Source: Lepeophtheirus salmonis
Lineage: Eukaryota > Arthropoda > Copepoda > Siphonostomatoida > Caligidae
DNA: 64,000 bases
Assembly (NCBI RefSeq): GCF_016086655.4
Contig: NC_052138.2
Coordinates: 1-64,000 of the forward strand
Direction of reading: 5' to 3'
The position numbers and the translations under genes were made by a program. Every line of letters starts with the position of its first letter. The first letter of the stretch is position 1. Shown piece after piece: positions 34,990 through 46,900 of this stretch. Below the pieces are notes generated by a model that made no database searches, had not been told where the DNA came from, and worked only from the letters and a program-made list of their open reading frames with translations.

Positions 34990-35635
34990 GATGTGTGTTT
35001 TAACTCACTGAATCATTAATGTAGCTCATCTTAGTGGCAATTATGGCTTCCAGGCAACAGCAAATGTATTCTCATGTCATGCTAGCTTACTCCTGGCTAA
35101 CCGTAGCTTTGAGGACCTTGGTCTTTGGATAACAGACCTTGACATGCACCCAAGAGATGTAGTTGAAAAGGGTTGGTATTAGGAATGTATGGGGGACAAA
35201 AGTACAAAAAAAAGAGTTTTGCAATGCTAGAGATGGGTTTCTTTCATTGCTAGTGTCAAAAGTGGCCTATCCACCGTCACAAGACTCTTTCCAACCACTT
35301 TTTCATATCTCTAAGGAAAATCTGGTGTGAAAGTCCGAAATATCATGTATGGGTTCTTATGGACTTTAGGGGATTGACCCAGGCTGTTTTTTTTAACTCC
35401 TCCATGTTCGTTTGGCACTTTTTACAGAGCATATCATCCTCTCCATTAATTTGTACTCACTGAGGGCGTAGACTATGATCCAGGAGACATCCTACTCCTT
35501 GGAGTGCACGAATGGAAATTCGTCAATCACGTTCAAGTATCATTTTATAGACTCCTGAGTAAGCTAGATAGCTCAATCAACCTTAATTAATTTTAGTGAT
35601 TTAGTAAGTGTTAAGATTTCAATTGATGCCCCGTA
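34990..35635 (-). mobile_element. Internally deleted mariner-like element, both coding ends kept
   Basis: Minus-strand order from the right: terminal repeat (complement of gtgttaagatttcaattg at 35608, then atgcccc); ILERD and RISIRALQGVGCLLDHSLRP (first HTH, about 35470-35550); NMEELKKTAWVNPLKSIRTH (about 35370-35430); then FGLSHQIFLRDMKKVVGKSL, and VTVDRPLLTLAMKETHL (about 35235-35285). There it jumps to NPF-NYISWVHVK (about 35130-35175), the third-Asp block without the Asp, and the tail LEAIIATKMSYIN (about 35025-35065). The first two catalytic aspartates are missing. The jump occurs at the same place as in the 2.3-2.7 kb copy, so both probably descend from one non-autonomous form. Confidence 0.75.
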
Positions 35636-36440
35636 TTCCTTTTATGATCTGACGAAAATATAGGAGTGGTTATTATTATATAAAGTAAAACAAAAATGTC
35701 AAAAGGACTTTTTGAAATTGCTTATATTGATTATTATTGATTTCCTATTTCAAAAAAAATATAAATATATATTTTCAATTTTAATTTACTTTATCAATAT
35801 TCAATATTTGCAATATGTGAGTAAGTTTTTAAATTCAAAAATTTTTAATCAAAAAAGTATTGTAAAAAGCTTTTTCAATGAAGATTTTAATTGAAATACT
35901 TTTTATACAAAAATTTTATGCATATTATTACGGAAATAATTATTCTTTTCAAAAGATTTTAAAAATAATTAATCAAGTATTTTGTACGAAACTTTTCTTA
36001 TGTTAAAAAGTTAAAAAGCTAATTCTAGAAAGAAGAAAAAAAGTTTCAAATCATTAGCTAAGGATTAAAAAGAGAGAAAGAGAGACAAAAGAGTTAAAAA
36101 TAGTTATATGAAAATAACAATGATTTGATTTATTTTTCCTTATATAGTGGAAAAAGACGTCAAAAACGGAAAGAAACTTTATTTTACTATTAATACAAGA
36201 GAATAATTTTTCTCAAGAAAATACTTCACTAATTTATTAACCTATTGCTGTTGTTGCTTTTTTTTGGGGGGGGCGGGGGGGATTAACACGTTTATAAATT
36301 AATGGATATTATTTGAAGGGGCGATATCGTTGCCAATATAAGTATCTTAAATCAAATAAAGGTTAATTACAATAGAGACATTCATAGCAATCCTTACGCA
36401 TCACTCATGTTTAAATACAAAGACTATATTTTAGTCAAAT
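35636..36440. other. AT-rich spacer with a G-run
   Basis: Holds a 60-codon plus-strand frame at 35712-35894 with no motif, a purine-rich patch near 36065-36095 and a G-run, ggggggggcggggggg, at 36266-36281. Confidence 0.5.
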
Positions 36441-36560
36441 AAAAGAATTGAAGAAGTGGGTTTAATGTATATAAGATCTTAAAAAGAATTGGTTTTAATA
36501 CAATATAAGATCTTAAGAAGAATTGGTTTTAATACAATATAAGATCTTAAGAAGAATTGA
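36441..36560. repeat. 34-bp tandem repeat, about three units
   Basis: Units at 36471-36504, 36505-36538 and a partial one at 36539-36560, each starting ataagatcttaa and continuing gaagaattgg then ttttaatacaat. A worn partial unit precedes at 36441-36470. Units two and three are identical over the shared length; unit one has one change. Each carries the palindrome AAGATCTT. Confidence 0.85.
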
Positions 36561-39500
36561 TATACATTATATCATTTTGATAATTTAAAAAAAATCACAA
36601 ATTAGATCACAACAATGATAAAATACTGTATTAATGGTGCAGAACTCTTATTAAAAGAATTACGGAGAATAATATCAAAGGAAATTATATATATCTGACA
36701 GTAAATTAAGTAAAAGATATAGTCTCAGGAGCTACAGAATAATTTTAGGAAGTTTACAGAAAAAGTGCCATAATTAGTAGGAGCATATATAAAAATTGTT
36801 ATTTTTAACAAGCTGCAAGTTGTTACTCAATTTGTTGACTTTGGAGCAATCTGAGTTTTGACACATAACAGAAAAAATAATATGTTCGACTTTCTGGGGA
36901 TGATGTTCTCGATCAAACACCAAATAGAAAGATATATTTTCATCGTCTTAATGGTGTACTCTGTTATATCCATGTTCAATGACAAGAACTCTTTAAATAC
37001 TGCCACAAAAAGGCATCCAACCATGCCTACTGAACACTATTAAAAAGCTTCCTCCAGTCCATGCTATCAAGAGGAAACCTGTGTAAATATGGTTATCGAA
37101 AAATGTATATCTATTTACTTTCAATATTTATCACAGAAATTTTCTAATTCAAATGATTAAAGTCTGATAAATAAGTTATACTATCTTTAAATATTAAAGT
37201 TAAAAAATATGCTATACTCTAATGCTTAAACTATGACATCATAGTTATAAAATCTACGTTGTACATTTACTCTGATGAATTTACTAATCATAAATATATT
37301 TGTCTCTAGTTTGTCGATGTTTCTTGATATTAGGTTCATCTTCTGTCTATTAAATGATACTTAACTGGTTGATCTCTGTAAGGGGAGAAAATATTATTTT
37401 ACAAATATGACCTTGAATGGAAACCAGCAAAAAAGGATCGTTTAGTAAATAGATAAGCTACAAGAAGCCGTTAGAGGAAGGAAATATACACAAATTTCTA
37501 GAATGAATGGTCTTAAAACTACCCAATTTTATATCTTATGGTTTTCTCTTTAGGGTGCATTCTTGAGGCAAACGTATGTGCAAAATCATAATGAATTAAT
37601 TGAGCCTGAAAGCTTCTCTGGTTAAGTTATGGGCCAAATCGTTTGAATGAAGTTGTCTTTGTTGCCATCAATTACTTTCGTTGCTTCTGATGGCAACTGT
37701 GAGGACTGAGGTATGCCATTTTGAATTAAATTTTAATATGTAACAGAAAATTTGATCAAAATATATGTAAAAAGTTATAATGTAATTTGAAAAATAAATT
37801 TTCAAATAACATTTTTCTAATTGCTTTTAACAACACTGCATATGTAATCATTTAGTGGTAAAATGATCTAATAAACTAACACTATCATTAATATAATGAT
37901 TTATATTTATTTTATTTTTATAATAGTCATAAAAAAATTTCAAACTAAAACATCAATTTCTCAATGAATCTTTTAAAGAAATTGCCTTCAAAAGAAAATA
38001 TTAGAATGAGGCTTGAAAAGAATGAATGTTCATGCAAAATAGGTATAATTGATTAAGAAAAAAGGATTATTTTAAATGTTAGTAATATTTTAACATGTGC
38101 ACATCTAAAAAATATCAATCTTTTTACAAAGACGCACATAAAATTAAATTAAATAATCAGATATTAAATATTTCAAGACATAATAATCAATCTATTTGTC
38201 TTCCTTGATGAAAGTGTTCATACCTCCGTCAATTAATTTTTAAACTATTCATGTATTTCTGACATTTTGTATATGAAAATGTGGTAACATGAAACATGGG
38301 TTCGTGAAAGAGAATCCGAAAAGCAAAGACACCGAACATCAAAGCTATCACGCACCAACAGCGTTGAAATGTTAAAACTCATATATTCATACGAACCCTT
38401 GAATTGCACTCACAAGCTACGAATTGATAATGATAGCTATAATTTTTTCCATTTAACGACTGCAAAAATATACAAAAAATAGAGACTATAAGAATATATA
38501 ATATATATTCTTATAAAATCAAAAAAAATAACTGAAGTAGGTTTACAAAAAGAATCGTTTTAATTTTACACAGCTTAAAATGGTAAAAAATACTCTTCAA
38601 GCTTAGCAATGGTTGGAAAAGTGTTATGAGACTTGACCCTATAAAAGTAAAAAAAAAAAAATAGGAAAAAAATATAAAAAATAGAATATATGTTATGTAC
38701 AATATGGGTCTTGACTTTTTAGAAGCAACCCACTTCTAAAGCCGTGATTATTACTATTCTTATTAAAAATACTACATATTTTTAATGTGTCAAATTAATT
38801 CAATTAACGAAAAATCACACATTCTACGTCTATTAAGTATTTGTAAGTTTTCTTATACTTTTAGTTAATTAATCTAATTAAATGTTAAATGAAAGGAATT
38901 ATAGTTTTATAAAAACTTTGCTTTGAATACTTCTTGTATTTATTTTTATATTTCAACATAGTATAGTATTGTCTATGAGAGAAAATAAATTATATGAAAT
39001 ATTATTAAATTTAAAAAGAAATATTATGTTGAGTCTAGGAATGGATTTTTCTAGGCCTATCACAAAAACCCTCTAGGACAAAATTTATTTCTAATTTAAA
39101 ATAATTACTTTAATCGATGACGTTCTGTATTATTATTTATAAGTATTAATTTAATGAAACGTTGTGACTTTTAAGCTATATCTTCCTCTATATTCTTCAA
39201 ACTTTTTTCAATATCAATGGTTATAATTTTTTAGACAACTGGTCTTTTGGTATTTATAGATTAGATATGACGTCATCATAAGTTTTTAATACTGAGTTGA
39301 ATTGAGACTTTGGATATTATCGTAAATCCTGCTGTTGTTCTCCCACTGGGATTTAAACTACCGAATATGAATTAGACAGGGAATGATTATACTGGGAATC
39401 AAATTACATTAGGGTACATTAAAAATGTTTACCCTTAAATAAATTTTTAAGCTTTTTAGAAATTAATGCTCCGAGTCTTGCTCTAAAGAGCAATTGTGAA

Positions 39501-40064
39501 TAGCATTATACATCAATATAATTCAATAATAATATTATGCCTAAGATCCATCTCTTCTAATCAGTTTATCAATGGAAAAATACATAATGTAAGGTAATTG
39601 AATATAAACAAACTACTTCTATATAGTTCTATCAGAAAAGATGCTCTAGAAATTAAATATAAACTCAATTCCTCTAGATAAATAAAATAAAAAGTAAAGT
39701 TTTAGGCATGGATTTCCGATGTTTTTCTTTGAAAAAACTTTATTACTAAAAATAGAAGCATATATATTTAAGTACGTAAGTATATATAAAATTTAGTTAT
39801 TTGTAAACTTGTCTTTACATTTATTCATTGAAAAATAACTTTATCTTCTACAACAACTTTTCTGAATGATTTGAATTTTAAGTTATTAACTGCAAAGATC
39901 TAAAAAATGCAAAAATGATTCAAGCTGACTGTTTTTGAAAAATTAATATTTTTTTTTTTGCCACTCTACGTTGTTTCAGCAAACTTAGTGTGGTTTTGTG
40001 TATCTTTTGCTAAGTAAATGGAAAAATAGAAAAAGTTGTGTGACTAAAACGGTCTGATCCACTA
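36561..40064. other. Anonymous AT-rich stretch
   Basis: No element recognised. Notable sites: facing frames of 61-65 codons at 36827-37043 without motifs; a hairpin GTTGCCATCA/TGATGGCAAC at 37661-37697; a perfect 13-bp inverted repeat at 38487-38515; TGACGTCA at 39268-39275. 37550-37740 is GC-richer, and its ending CHFELNFNM faintly resembles a transposase tail, not enough to call. Confidence 0.45.
38487..38515. repeat. Perfect inverted repeat, 13-bp arms
   Basis: TATAAGAATATAT and ATATATTCTTATA around 3 bases. It would fold as a strong hairpin. Low complexity makes a chance origin possible. Confidence 0.5.
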
Positions 40065-40860
40065 CTCAATTAGTCCAAAAATTCAGTATACGTGTCAATG
40101 AGGGTAGAAACGCAGTTTCTGTTCAACAGTCAATCGTTTCATCAATGAAGTCTTATAGTACCGCAGCTATGAATGTCGCAAGGTACAGCTAATATCCACA
40201 TCAAACAGGGAGAAAAACGTCACCCGAACAAAGTATTTGATCAAGCTAAAATGGAAGGCTTCCGTGAAATAAATTTTTTGTTTCTTCTTAGATTAAAAAA
40301 AAATTAAGTCAAACATAGATGCTTAACTCGAAGAACAATGCGTGGTAATAAAAAATTCTCGTAACGTCCCTAGGAGTATGAAGGTCAAGTACCTGGAGCA
40401 AATTATATTTTATGGTGTTGTTAGCCGCAAAGGTCACATTATATCACACTTCATCTACAAGCATCGCATAAAGGTAAACACTTAGGTTCTGCAGACCAAA
40501 GTCTTCTCCTAATAATAAAAGACCAACCTTGGATGGAGTAGCCAGAAGGGTAACACTATCACACAAGCAAAAACATACTTGACTTTCTATATTCTGATAA
40601 TGTGATTAACGTTGCACCGAGTTCTTGGCTCAAGAGCTCAGGAACTATATCATATAGACTATTTTATATAGAGTAATTTTAAACGGGTTTCTAATGAAGG
40701 TACTCACAGTGCTAACAGATCTGTGAGAGCTAGGACGAGGAGGGCATTATGTTTACTCGGTGCAAAGGTCTAGAAAGCAGTTATACGTTTCTAAGGACGT
40801 TGTTGTCCGAGATTTCGGTGACAATTTTGATAGAATGTAAATTTTTTTTTGATAATGATA
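40065..40860 (+). pseudogene. Mariner-type transposase remnant, relative of the left-edge copy
   Basis: Pieces on the plus strand: STVNRFIN-like codons near 40120; TGRKTSPEQ / GEKRHPNKVFDQAK near 40205-40250, which aligns at DNA level with 60-210 on the minus strand; and LNSKNNAW near 40325. Next come SMKVKYLEQIIFYGVVSRKG and HIISHFIYKHRIKVNT (40375-40480), matching the PxSVMVWGGVxSxGKxxLxFI-x-GIKVNT block. TITQAKTY (about 40555) stands where HTSK follows the second Asp, and TRCKGLESSYTFLRTLLSEI (about 40755-40815) is the C-terminal helices. No catalytic aspartate can be placed with confidence. Frame shifts and stops are frequent. Length about 0.8 kb. Confidence 0.65.
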
Positions 40861-43430
40861 ATTTAATTATAAAATTTATGTAAATCGGTTATCATACAAA
40901 AACATCCTATATGACTTTCATTCTGTAGTTTATTAACTTGGAATGTTAAATAAGTGTTGCTCTAAGTATAAAAATGCTTTAATGATCACGACATTAGCGA
41001 GTATCTTCTTATTAATTTGAAAATTGAATAAAATTTATGTATTCATTGGTGAAAAAGTAATTAAGGAAATGAGAGCCACAAAAAGACAATTGGGCAAGTC
41101 CAAAACGTTGCAGAGGAAGAAGGGCTCTGTCAAAAAAGGCTAAACAGGATCTGTAGGAGTTGTGGGGGGGGGGGGGAGAGAGGTTGCCGGAAATTAAAAA
41201 TTATTTGTTTCTGGAGTGCTTAAAAGATCCTTTTATATCCAAAAAATTGTACTAAAATTATTAGGTTCAACTTAATGTGTAATAAAAATACAAAGTTTTC
41301 ATGTTCATATTTTCACCTTCTCAATCGGTTCTAATAGTAAACATGGTTTTAGGGTTGTACCACTTAGACGACTCACTCTGCCATTTTCACTTAGGCAAGC
41401 AAGGTTTCAAATCAAACATTTAATCTCATAACAACTTTAAACACTTAGTTATTAATCTTACTTAATGATGTTGGTAACGTGATATGTATGATTTTTATTG
41501 ACGTCATCACTTGTCACGACAATTAATTTAAAACTTACTATAGTTTAATCTGTGATCCAATAAACCGTCGTAAAGTATAGGTTGCTTAAGAGTACTTGTA
41601 TGGCATAGGAGTACGTCTACTGTTGGCTTCCACCTCTCTATATTATATTTCAAGACATCAATAAAGAAAGATAAAAAGTTAACAGATAATTAATCATATA
41701 TATCCTAACAACAGCTAACATACATTTAAGTCGATATAAACCTCCTGTAACAAAATTTTGTAGGTGCGAAATATTACACAGGGCAACAATAAGGGGAGGG
41801 AATTTTGTACAAATGAATTGAGTAAAATAGTCGAATATATCTATGAGCACGAAATTCAAAACTGATTACTTTTTTTCTCTAAGTCATCTGACTTTAGAAA
41901 TATCTTGGATTATAGTAACTAGGGACTCTTATTGTTCATAGTCATTTTTATCGTTTATACTATTAAGCCTTACGTAAAAGGATTTTTTGAAAATGGGAGA
42001 ACTTAAAAAAATACAAAATGGAACAAAAGTTCTTGAAGAAGCATATTTTTTTAACATTACATTTAATAATTTTCTATTAAATAGTCTATGATATTCCTCA
42101 TCACTAAGTATTATGAATAAGTAAAAAAGGATTGTTTTAAGGATAAAAAATAACTTGGAAAGATAATAGTACCGGTTTACTTTAGTCCCAGATATTTCCA
42201 AATTCAGATGACTTAGAAGTTTAATGAGATCAGTTTTTGATTCTGAGCTTTAAGTCAAAAAATTTCTTGTGTGGAATTCATTTGTCCAAAATAAGTTATT
42301 CCCACCTGGTATTTACTTGATAACATTATTTTCTAGCTAATTTCGAGGAATAATTACTTTATTCAAAATTATATTCTGATTTTGAATATGTACTTATATT
42401 TGATATGCTATCATTAATTATGAGAAAATGTAATTTAAATGTTTAAAATAAAAGAATATTTTAATTTTTTTGTTTGAAAAATAAATAGTTGATTTCTTTC
42501 TTAATTGTTTTTAAAGCAAATGAAAAATAGATAAATAATAATTTATTTACAAAAAAATATTTGGTTTCAAAAGATCTAGTTCAGATACAATATTGATTTG
42601 ATTTTTTTTTTTTTTGAGCAAAAAATTTTCGATGTTTAAACTTGAAATTTTTGATAAAAATGTGTCCAAATGTTTATAAGGAAACAGTCAAATGCGATTT
42701 GAATTATTAAGTTTTTCATACTTAGAAATGGTCCAAATCTAAATAACGGAAAAAAATACTAAAAACCAAATTCTTTAAAAAACTTACTACAGATTATTGA
42801 TCATGTTTTCAAGTACTATTAAAACTAAATATACATATAAAACATTGTTTGTTTCCTGCAATCTATTCCATGGTCATTGGAATTTTTTCCAAAGTGTATT
42901 GGATTATTTTTTCAGTAAATCAAGTCTTTTATTATAGGACATGAACAAAGTCACTTTATTCAAATTTTGAAAGTCAAATTATTCCAAAATATTTTTTTAT
43001 AAAAATTAAATTTATTAAATTTTTGTATACTAATTTTTATGCACTTAAATTTTTAATATTTTGCTCTATTGGAACATTAAAAAATATTATTAGTTTTGCT
43101 AAAAATTATAGAAATATAATCAGGCAGGGTCGAACGGGAATAGTTGTAACATGATTTTTTTTACAAACGTCCAAAAACTAAACCCTAATTGTACCAGTGT
43201 TCCATCAAAAATAGAAAAATCTTTAATTCTTATAACTCCACGTTTTGTGAACAATTTTGATAGTTAAAAGTTCTGACAGACAATGCTTTAATTTGTTTTT
43301 TTCCTGCATCGAACATCAGACTTAGTGTAAAATTAGCTCAGAAAGATACATGTGGATGAAGATCTTTTGTCTTTTCAGGGTGGAACTAATTATTACAAAA
43401 ATTTCTAGCCTGCTCAAATTGTCCAGAAAC
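40861..43430. other. Anonymous AT-rich stretch
   Basis: G-run of 13 at 41164-41176. TGACGTCA at 41499-41506. Minus-strand frames of 69 and 90 codons at 41650-41859 and 41929-42201 have no motif. No element recognised. Confidence 0.5.
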
Positions 43431-43432
43431 AC

Positions 43433-43700
43433 ATTTTACATCGTCAAGCAGCAGCTTGCCTGCACTGAGAATATAACAAGCTCTCTGCCATAAAACCAGC
43501 AGTGGTGGTTAGCAAAAATTTAAACTAGGAGTCATGAAGGAGGTCATCAAAGCAAGCCCACATAATTCAATGGGAGTGTATGCAAGATACATGTCCGTTT
43601 CGAAATCTACAGTGTCCAGAACCTTCAAGAAGGAGTAAAGTAAACCTCAGCTGTTGAAGGGGAGTCTTAAAGCCACACCTCGTGTAAAATTGTAAATTAT
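43433..43700 (+). pseudogene. Mariner-type transposase N-terminal fragment
   Basis: GVMKEVIKASPHNSMGVYAR then YMSVSKSTVSRTFKKE (43532-43638) is a clear second helix-turn-helix of a mariner-type transposase (KxxPxxSMRVxAKDMGVSxSTVxRTxKK). After a stop, SKPQLLKGSLKATPR (about 43640-43685) stands for the GKSLxRxxRPLLTPxMK linker. Downstream the catalytic region is not readable. The long minus-strand frame of 134 codons at 43567-43971 and the plus frame at 43766-43984 overlap this region and look like chance readings of an element remnant. The leader 43440-43510 recurs at 15612-15690. Confidence 0.6.
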
Positions 43701-43984
43701 CCAATGAACCGCTCAGACGGGAGAAACTATTCTCTTGAACCCAATGTACGTAGGTTTGCGTTAAAATGTTGGTCATTATTTTAAGCACATGCTGTATAAA
43801 TAAAATAAATCCATGCAGTAAGATTAAAAATAAAAAAACAAATATATTAAGTGTCCCAGCTGCAAGAACATTAATACAATTGGACCATTGGATTAAATCA
43901 AAATTTGTACAAAAACTCTGGATTATTAAAATCATTATTTGTACTGGAACGAAAGCTCTTTGCATATTCAAATTATCATCTTAG

Positions 43985-44659
43985 CTCAAGAAGATCCTTT
44001 GTCATACAAGTATATTTTTTCATATACAAAATGTTGGTTTTCTTGGTACTACAAATAATATGACATTATTTTTTTTACTTTCTCTCCTGATCCTTGTTAT
44101 TTTTCTTTCCTTGACAAAAGGAATCTTATTAATTCAGATAATTGATGAATTTCATACCTAGTTCTAAAGTCATATTCAAGTATAGTCAACGGTTCAAGCT
44201 CTAAAAAAGTATTTGTGTAGTAAAATAAATTTTAACTAATATTAAGAACGTGGTTTTTGTTCCATTTCTTGGTTTTAGCTTTGATTTAAACAATTAAAGG
44301 AAATATAAGTTATATAATAATATATTATTATTTTTTTTTTATAAATTTTTCATAAAAAACTGTTCTTAAATGACGTTCAATTTGTCAAATTTTTTCTACA
44401 TTTTTTTACATTGAGACTTTCAGAGCATGATGTACCTTTGATATCAAAATTATTGGTGCAAAATCGACGAAAATGTTATTTGCTCGATTGAATACTACAA
44501 AATTATAAATATTAAAACTTTTAATAATTTCATGCACATTTATCGTAGAATAACTATTAAATAAAACGTATTTTTTCTTTGCTTGTGTCTATTTTTACAA
44601 GCTCTCTAAATGTACTGTGTCAAATTGTCACAAAAATTTATAGTTTTTCATACCAAAAT
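43985..44659. other. Anonymous AT-rich spacer
   Basis: No coding sequence, RNA gene or repeat recognised. Confidence 0.5.
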
Positions 44660-44800
44660 CTCATATATCCAAAACCATCCAGAGTAAACCAATCAGACTT
44701 CTACAACGTTAGATACACATTACTAAAGCCAACTATAGGGAAAAATAATAGATTTATTTTTTCTACATCTATTATATTGAACATGTATTTGTTGTGATAA
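44660..44800 (+). repeat. Dispersed repeat, copy 2 (partner 33345-33480)
   Basis: Contains catccagagtaaaccaatca then gacttctacaacgttagat. It lies in the second half of a 72-codon plus-strand frame (44579-44797) that reads SRVNQSDFYNVRYTLLKPTI. The frame is open here but interrupted in copy 1. Confidence 0.5.
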
Positions 44801-45085
44801 ATGTTGATAGTTCTTTTTCAAATTATCTCCGAGAAAATGTGCCAAATACAAAAGGTCTTAAGTCTCCCTTGCTTATTTATATATGCAATCTCCTTCTTCT
44901 GAATATGCACAATGATAATATCTATAAAAAAAATCAATCTTTTGAAATGGAATTGTAATATATATTATCCGATTAACAATTTAGATATCTACATAATAAA
45001 AAGTGATTCAAAAAAACAATGAATGAAAGTTATTTTTTAATATAGTTATTTGAATTTAAAGTAAAATATTTAAAAAAATAATTCA

Positions 45086-45389
45086 TCAATATATGCATAG
45101 ATTATCATTCTTGCTGAAAACAACTATTATTAATTCAATTTCTTTACTATTAAACGACAAATCAAAATATAGGCTTATCAATTTTTTAGAAAGTAAACAA
45201 TCTGATATTGAAATATGTTTGATTTTCGATCTCTTGTCCCCCCTTAATTCCAAAAAAATCATGCCCATATTGTCTGTGTCGTATATCTTTTCTTCCAAAG
45301 GATCAATTATATCCACAGGATATATCCATTATACTGGTCCCGTTTTTAATAATAATTTCCTAGTAATTATGAATGCTAATTTCAAATGA
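45086..45389. other. Stretch open on both strands, unidentified
   Basis: The plus strand is open for 98 codons (45093-45389) and the minus strand for 76 codons (45316-45086). The minus reading, MDIIDPLEEKIYDTDNMGMI then FLELRGDKRSKIKHISISDC, has a more protein-like mix of charged and polar residues. No domain recognised, and no splice partner placed. It could be an exon or element fragment on the minus strand; the LINE remnant on the same strand starts about 300 bp to the right. Confidence 0.2.
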
Positions 45390-45639
45390 TTGTAAATATT
45401 TACAAGAAATTATTTATATTGACTTATAATAAGACTGGAATATATTTTCATCTACAAAAATCACATATTGTACAACAAAAATTTATAAAACAAAAACAAA
45501 CCTCAAAAATAGTATATTAAACTAACGACAACAATTTTGAAACGTCATTAAAATACCCATTCTACTTAACGGCTTCAAGGCTTCAATGTAGACTAAAAAA
45601 TTTATTTTTTTAGGCCGAGTCTTCCATATTTCTCTCCTT

Positions 45640-46900
45640 ATACACTCCACCGCATCACACTATACCTCTAATTGTTTTAGTTGTATCTCCACACAATCTG
45701 CATGAGGGATCTTCCACCCTTTCCATGAACTTAACTTGCTTCCGTATACTTCAACTATACTTGGTAAGAGCATTAGTATATTAATTTCCTGTATAATCCC
45801 AATGACCATCTATACAAGTTATTGATTCATTCCTTTTAAAAGTCTTTATTCCTTCTATCAGCATAACTTGTTGACTCCTGAAGAAGCCTTCAATTTTTGT
45901 TATAAAAATAACAGCAGCTGAACTGTCCAGGAAAATTTTTAGTGGGATTTGTACGATCTTTTTCCATATTATTGAGAAGACATAATGCCTTTTAAATACC
46001 CTTGGAAAACAGTGAGTTAACGTTTGAAATGCCACAACCTTCAATGATAAAAGTATCTTCATACGTTATTGTATACCAGGCATATCCAATTTTTTATCGA
46101 TATTTAAACCATTTGTATTAACGTTGTGAAATTTTGAACTAATTGTTCCTCCTTGCTTTTCTATTTCAAGTAAAATATTATATCATGTTTATATACTTCA
46201 AATTAATTTTAACTCTTCTTGTATAACCCAAGCGCCTCCTTTGGTTTTATTTGTAGGGATCCAGGTTATCTTAATGTCTTCTTTTATTCTCTTACGGGCC
46301 TATAAGCTCGTTGTTTCATGCAAAGATCTAAATATTTTAAATTGAGCAAGATTTTCATAGCTCTAGTTGGTGTTGATGTCATCGCACTAAAAAAAATTTG
46401 GAAGCTCATCTATTTATTCTTCTCAACTTCTCACTCTCGTACTCTTTTTGTTATTGTACACAGTGCCCATATTCTTTCTCCGTGACCCAAAATCGATTCG
46501 AAATAGCCCCTACATATCCATTTTGTATATAGTGGGTTTAAACTTCAATGAGCCCCAATCATTTTACGAGCAAAGACTTAGGACTTTTTAGCCTTTTTTA
46601 TAATATAATTCAAATGCACTTTCCAGTCCAATCTTCTGTCGATAAATAAACAAGGATACTTGTTTTAGCTTAGCCATTCTACAATTATTACGTTGATATG
46701 CAATATCACTACATTCACTTTGTGAGATCAAATACACAACATTGCTTTCGATTTTTTCGTACTTAACTTGAGTACTGTTCAAAAAAAAGGTTACTTTAGA
46801 GACAGTAATCATCTTTTTCTTAAAGATGACACTCGATTGAAATTGTCCTTTTGAATTTTAGTGCATTTTGTCTTCAAATCTGTATTTTTCCCTCAATAAT
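45640..46900 (-). pseudogene. LINE remnant: end of reverse transcriptase plus C-terminal RNase H
   Basis: Read on the minus strand from the right. Frame 46812-46588 gives ITVSKVTFFLNSTQVKY and then RQKIGLESAFELYYKKG, matching the KVTFFxNGxxLxY...LGVxxDxKLxWxxHxxYxxKKA segment after the RT core. PLYTKWICRGYFESILGHGE then RIWALC follows (about 46465-46540). FFSAMTSTPTRAMKILLNLK then YLDLCM (about 46320-46400) matches the ITGAMxxTPTxAxExLLxLxPLDLF signature of Jockey/R1/I-type LINEs. Frame 46062-45781 carries FLDSSAAV (Asp46) and SITCIDGHWDYTGN (Gly-His at 86-87), the DSxAAL and V-W-PGHxGIxGNE motifs of RNase H. The first RNase H acidic motif (TDGS) is lost. Upstream RT core and endonuclease are absent, so the copy is 5-prime truncated. 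Confidence 0.8.

Noticed and set aside
36266..36281. G-run as a G-quadruplex or regulatory element
   Set aside because: A single homopolymer-like run. This one and 41164-41176 fit simple sequence better.
43567..43971. 134-codon minus-strand frame as a protein-coding gene
   Set aside because: Its right half is hydrophobic AT-driven sequence, and its left half is antisense to the mariner HTH fragment read on the plus strand.
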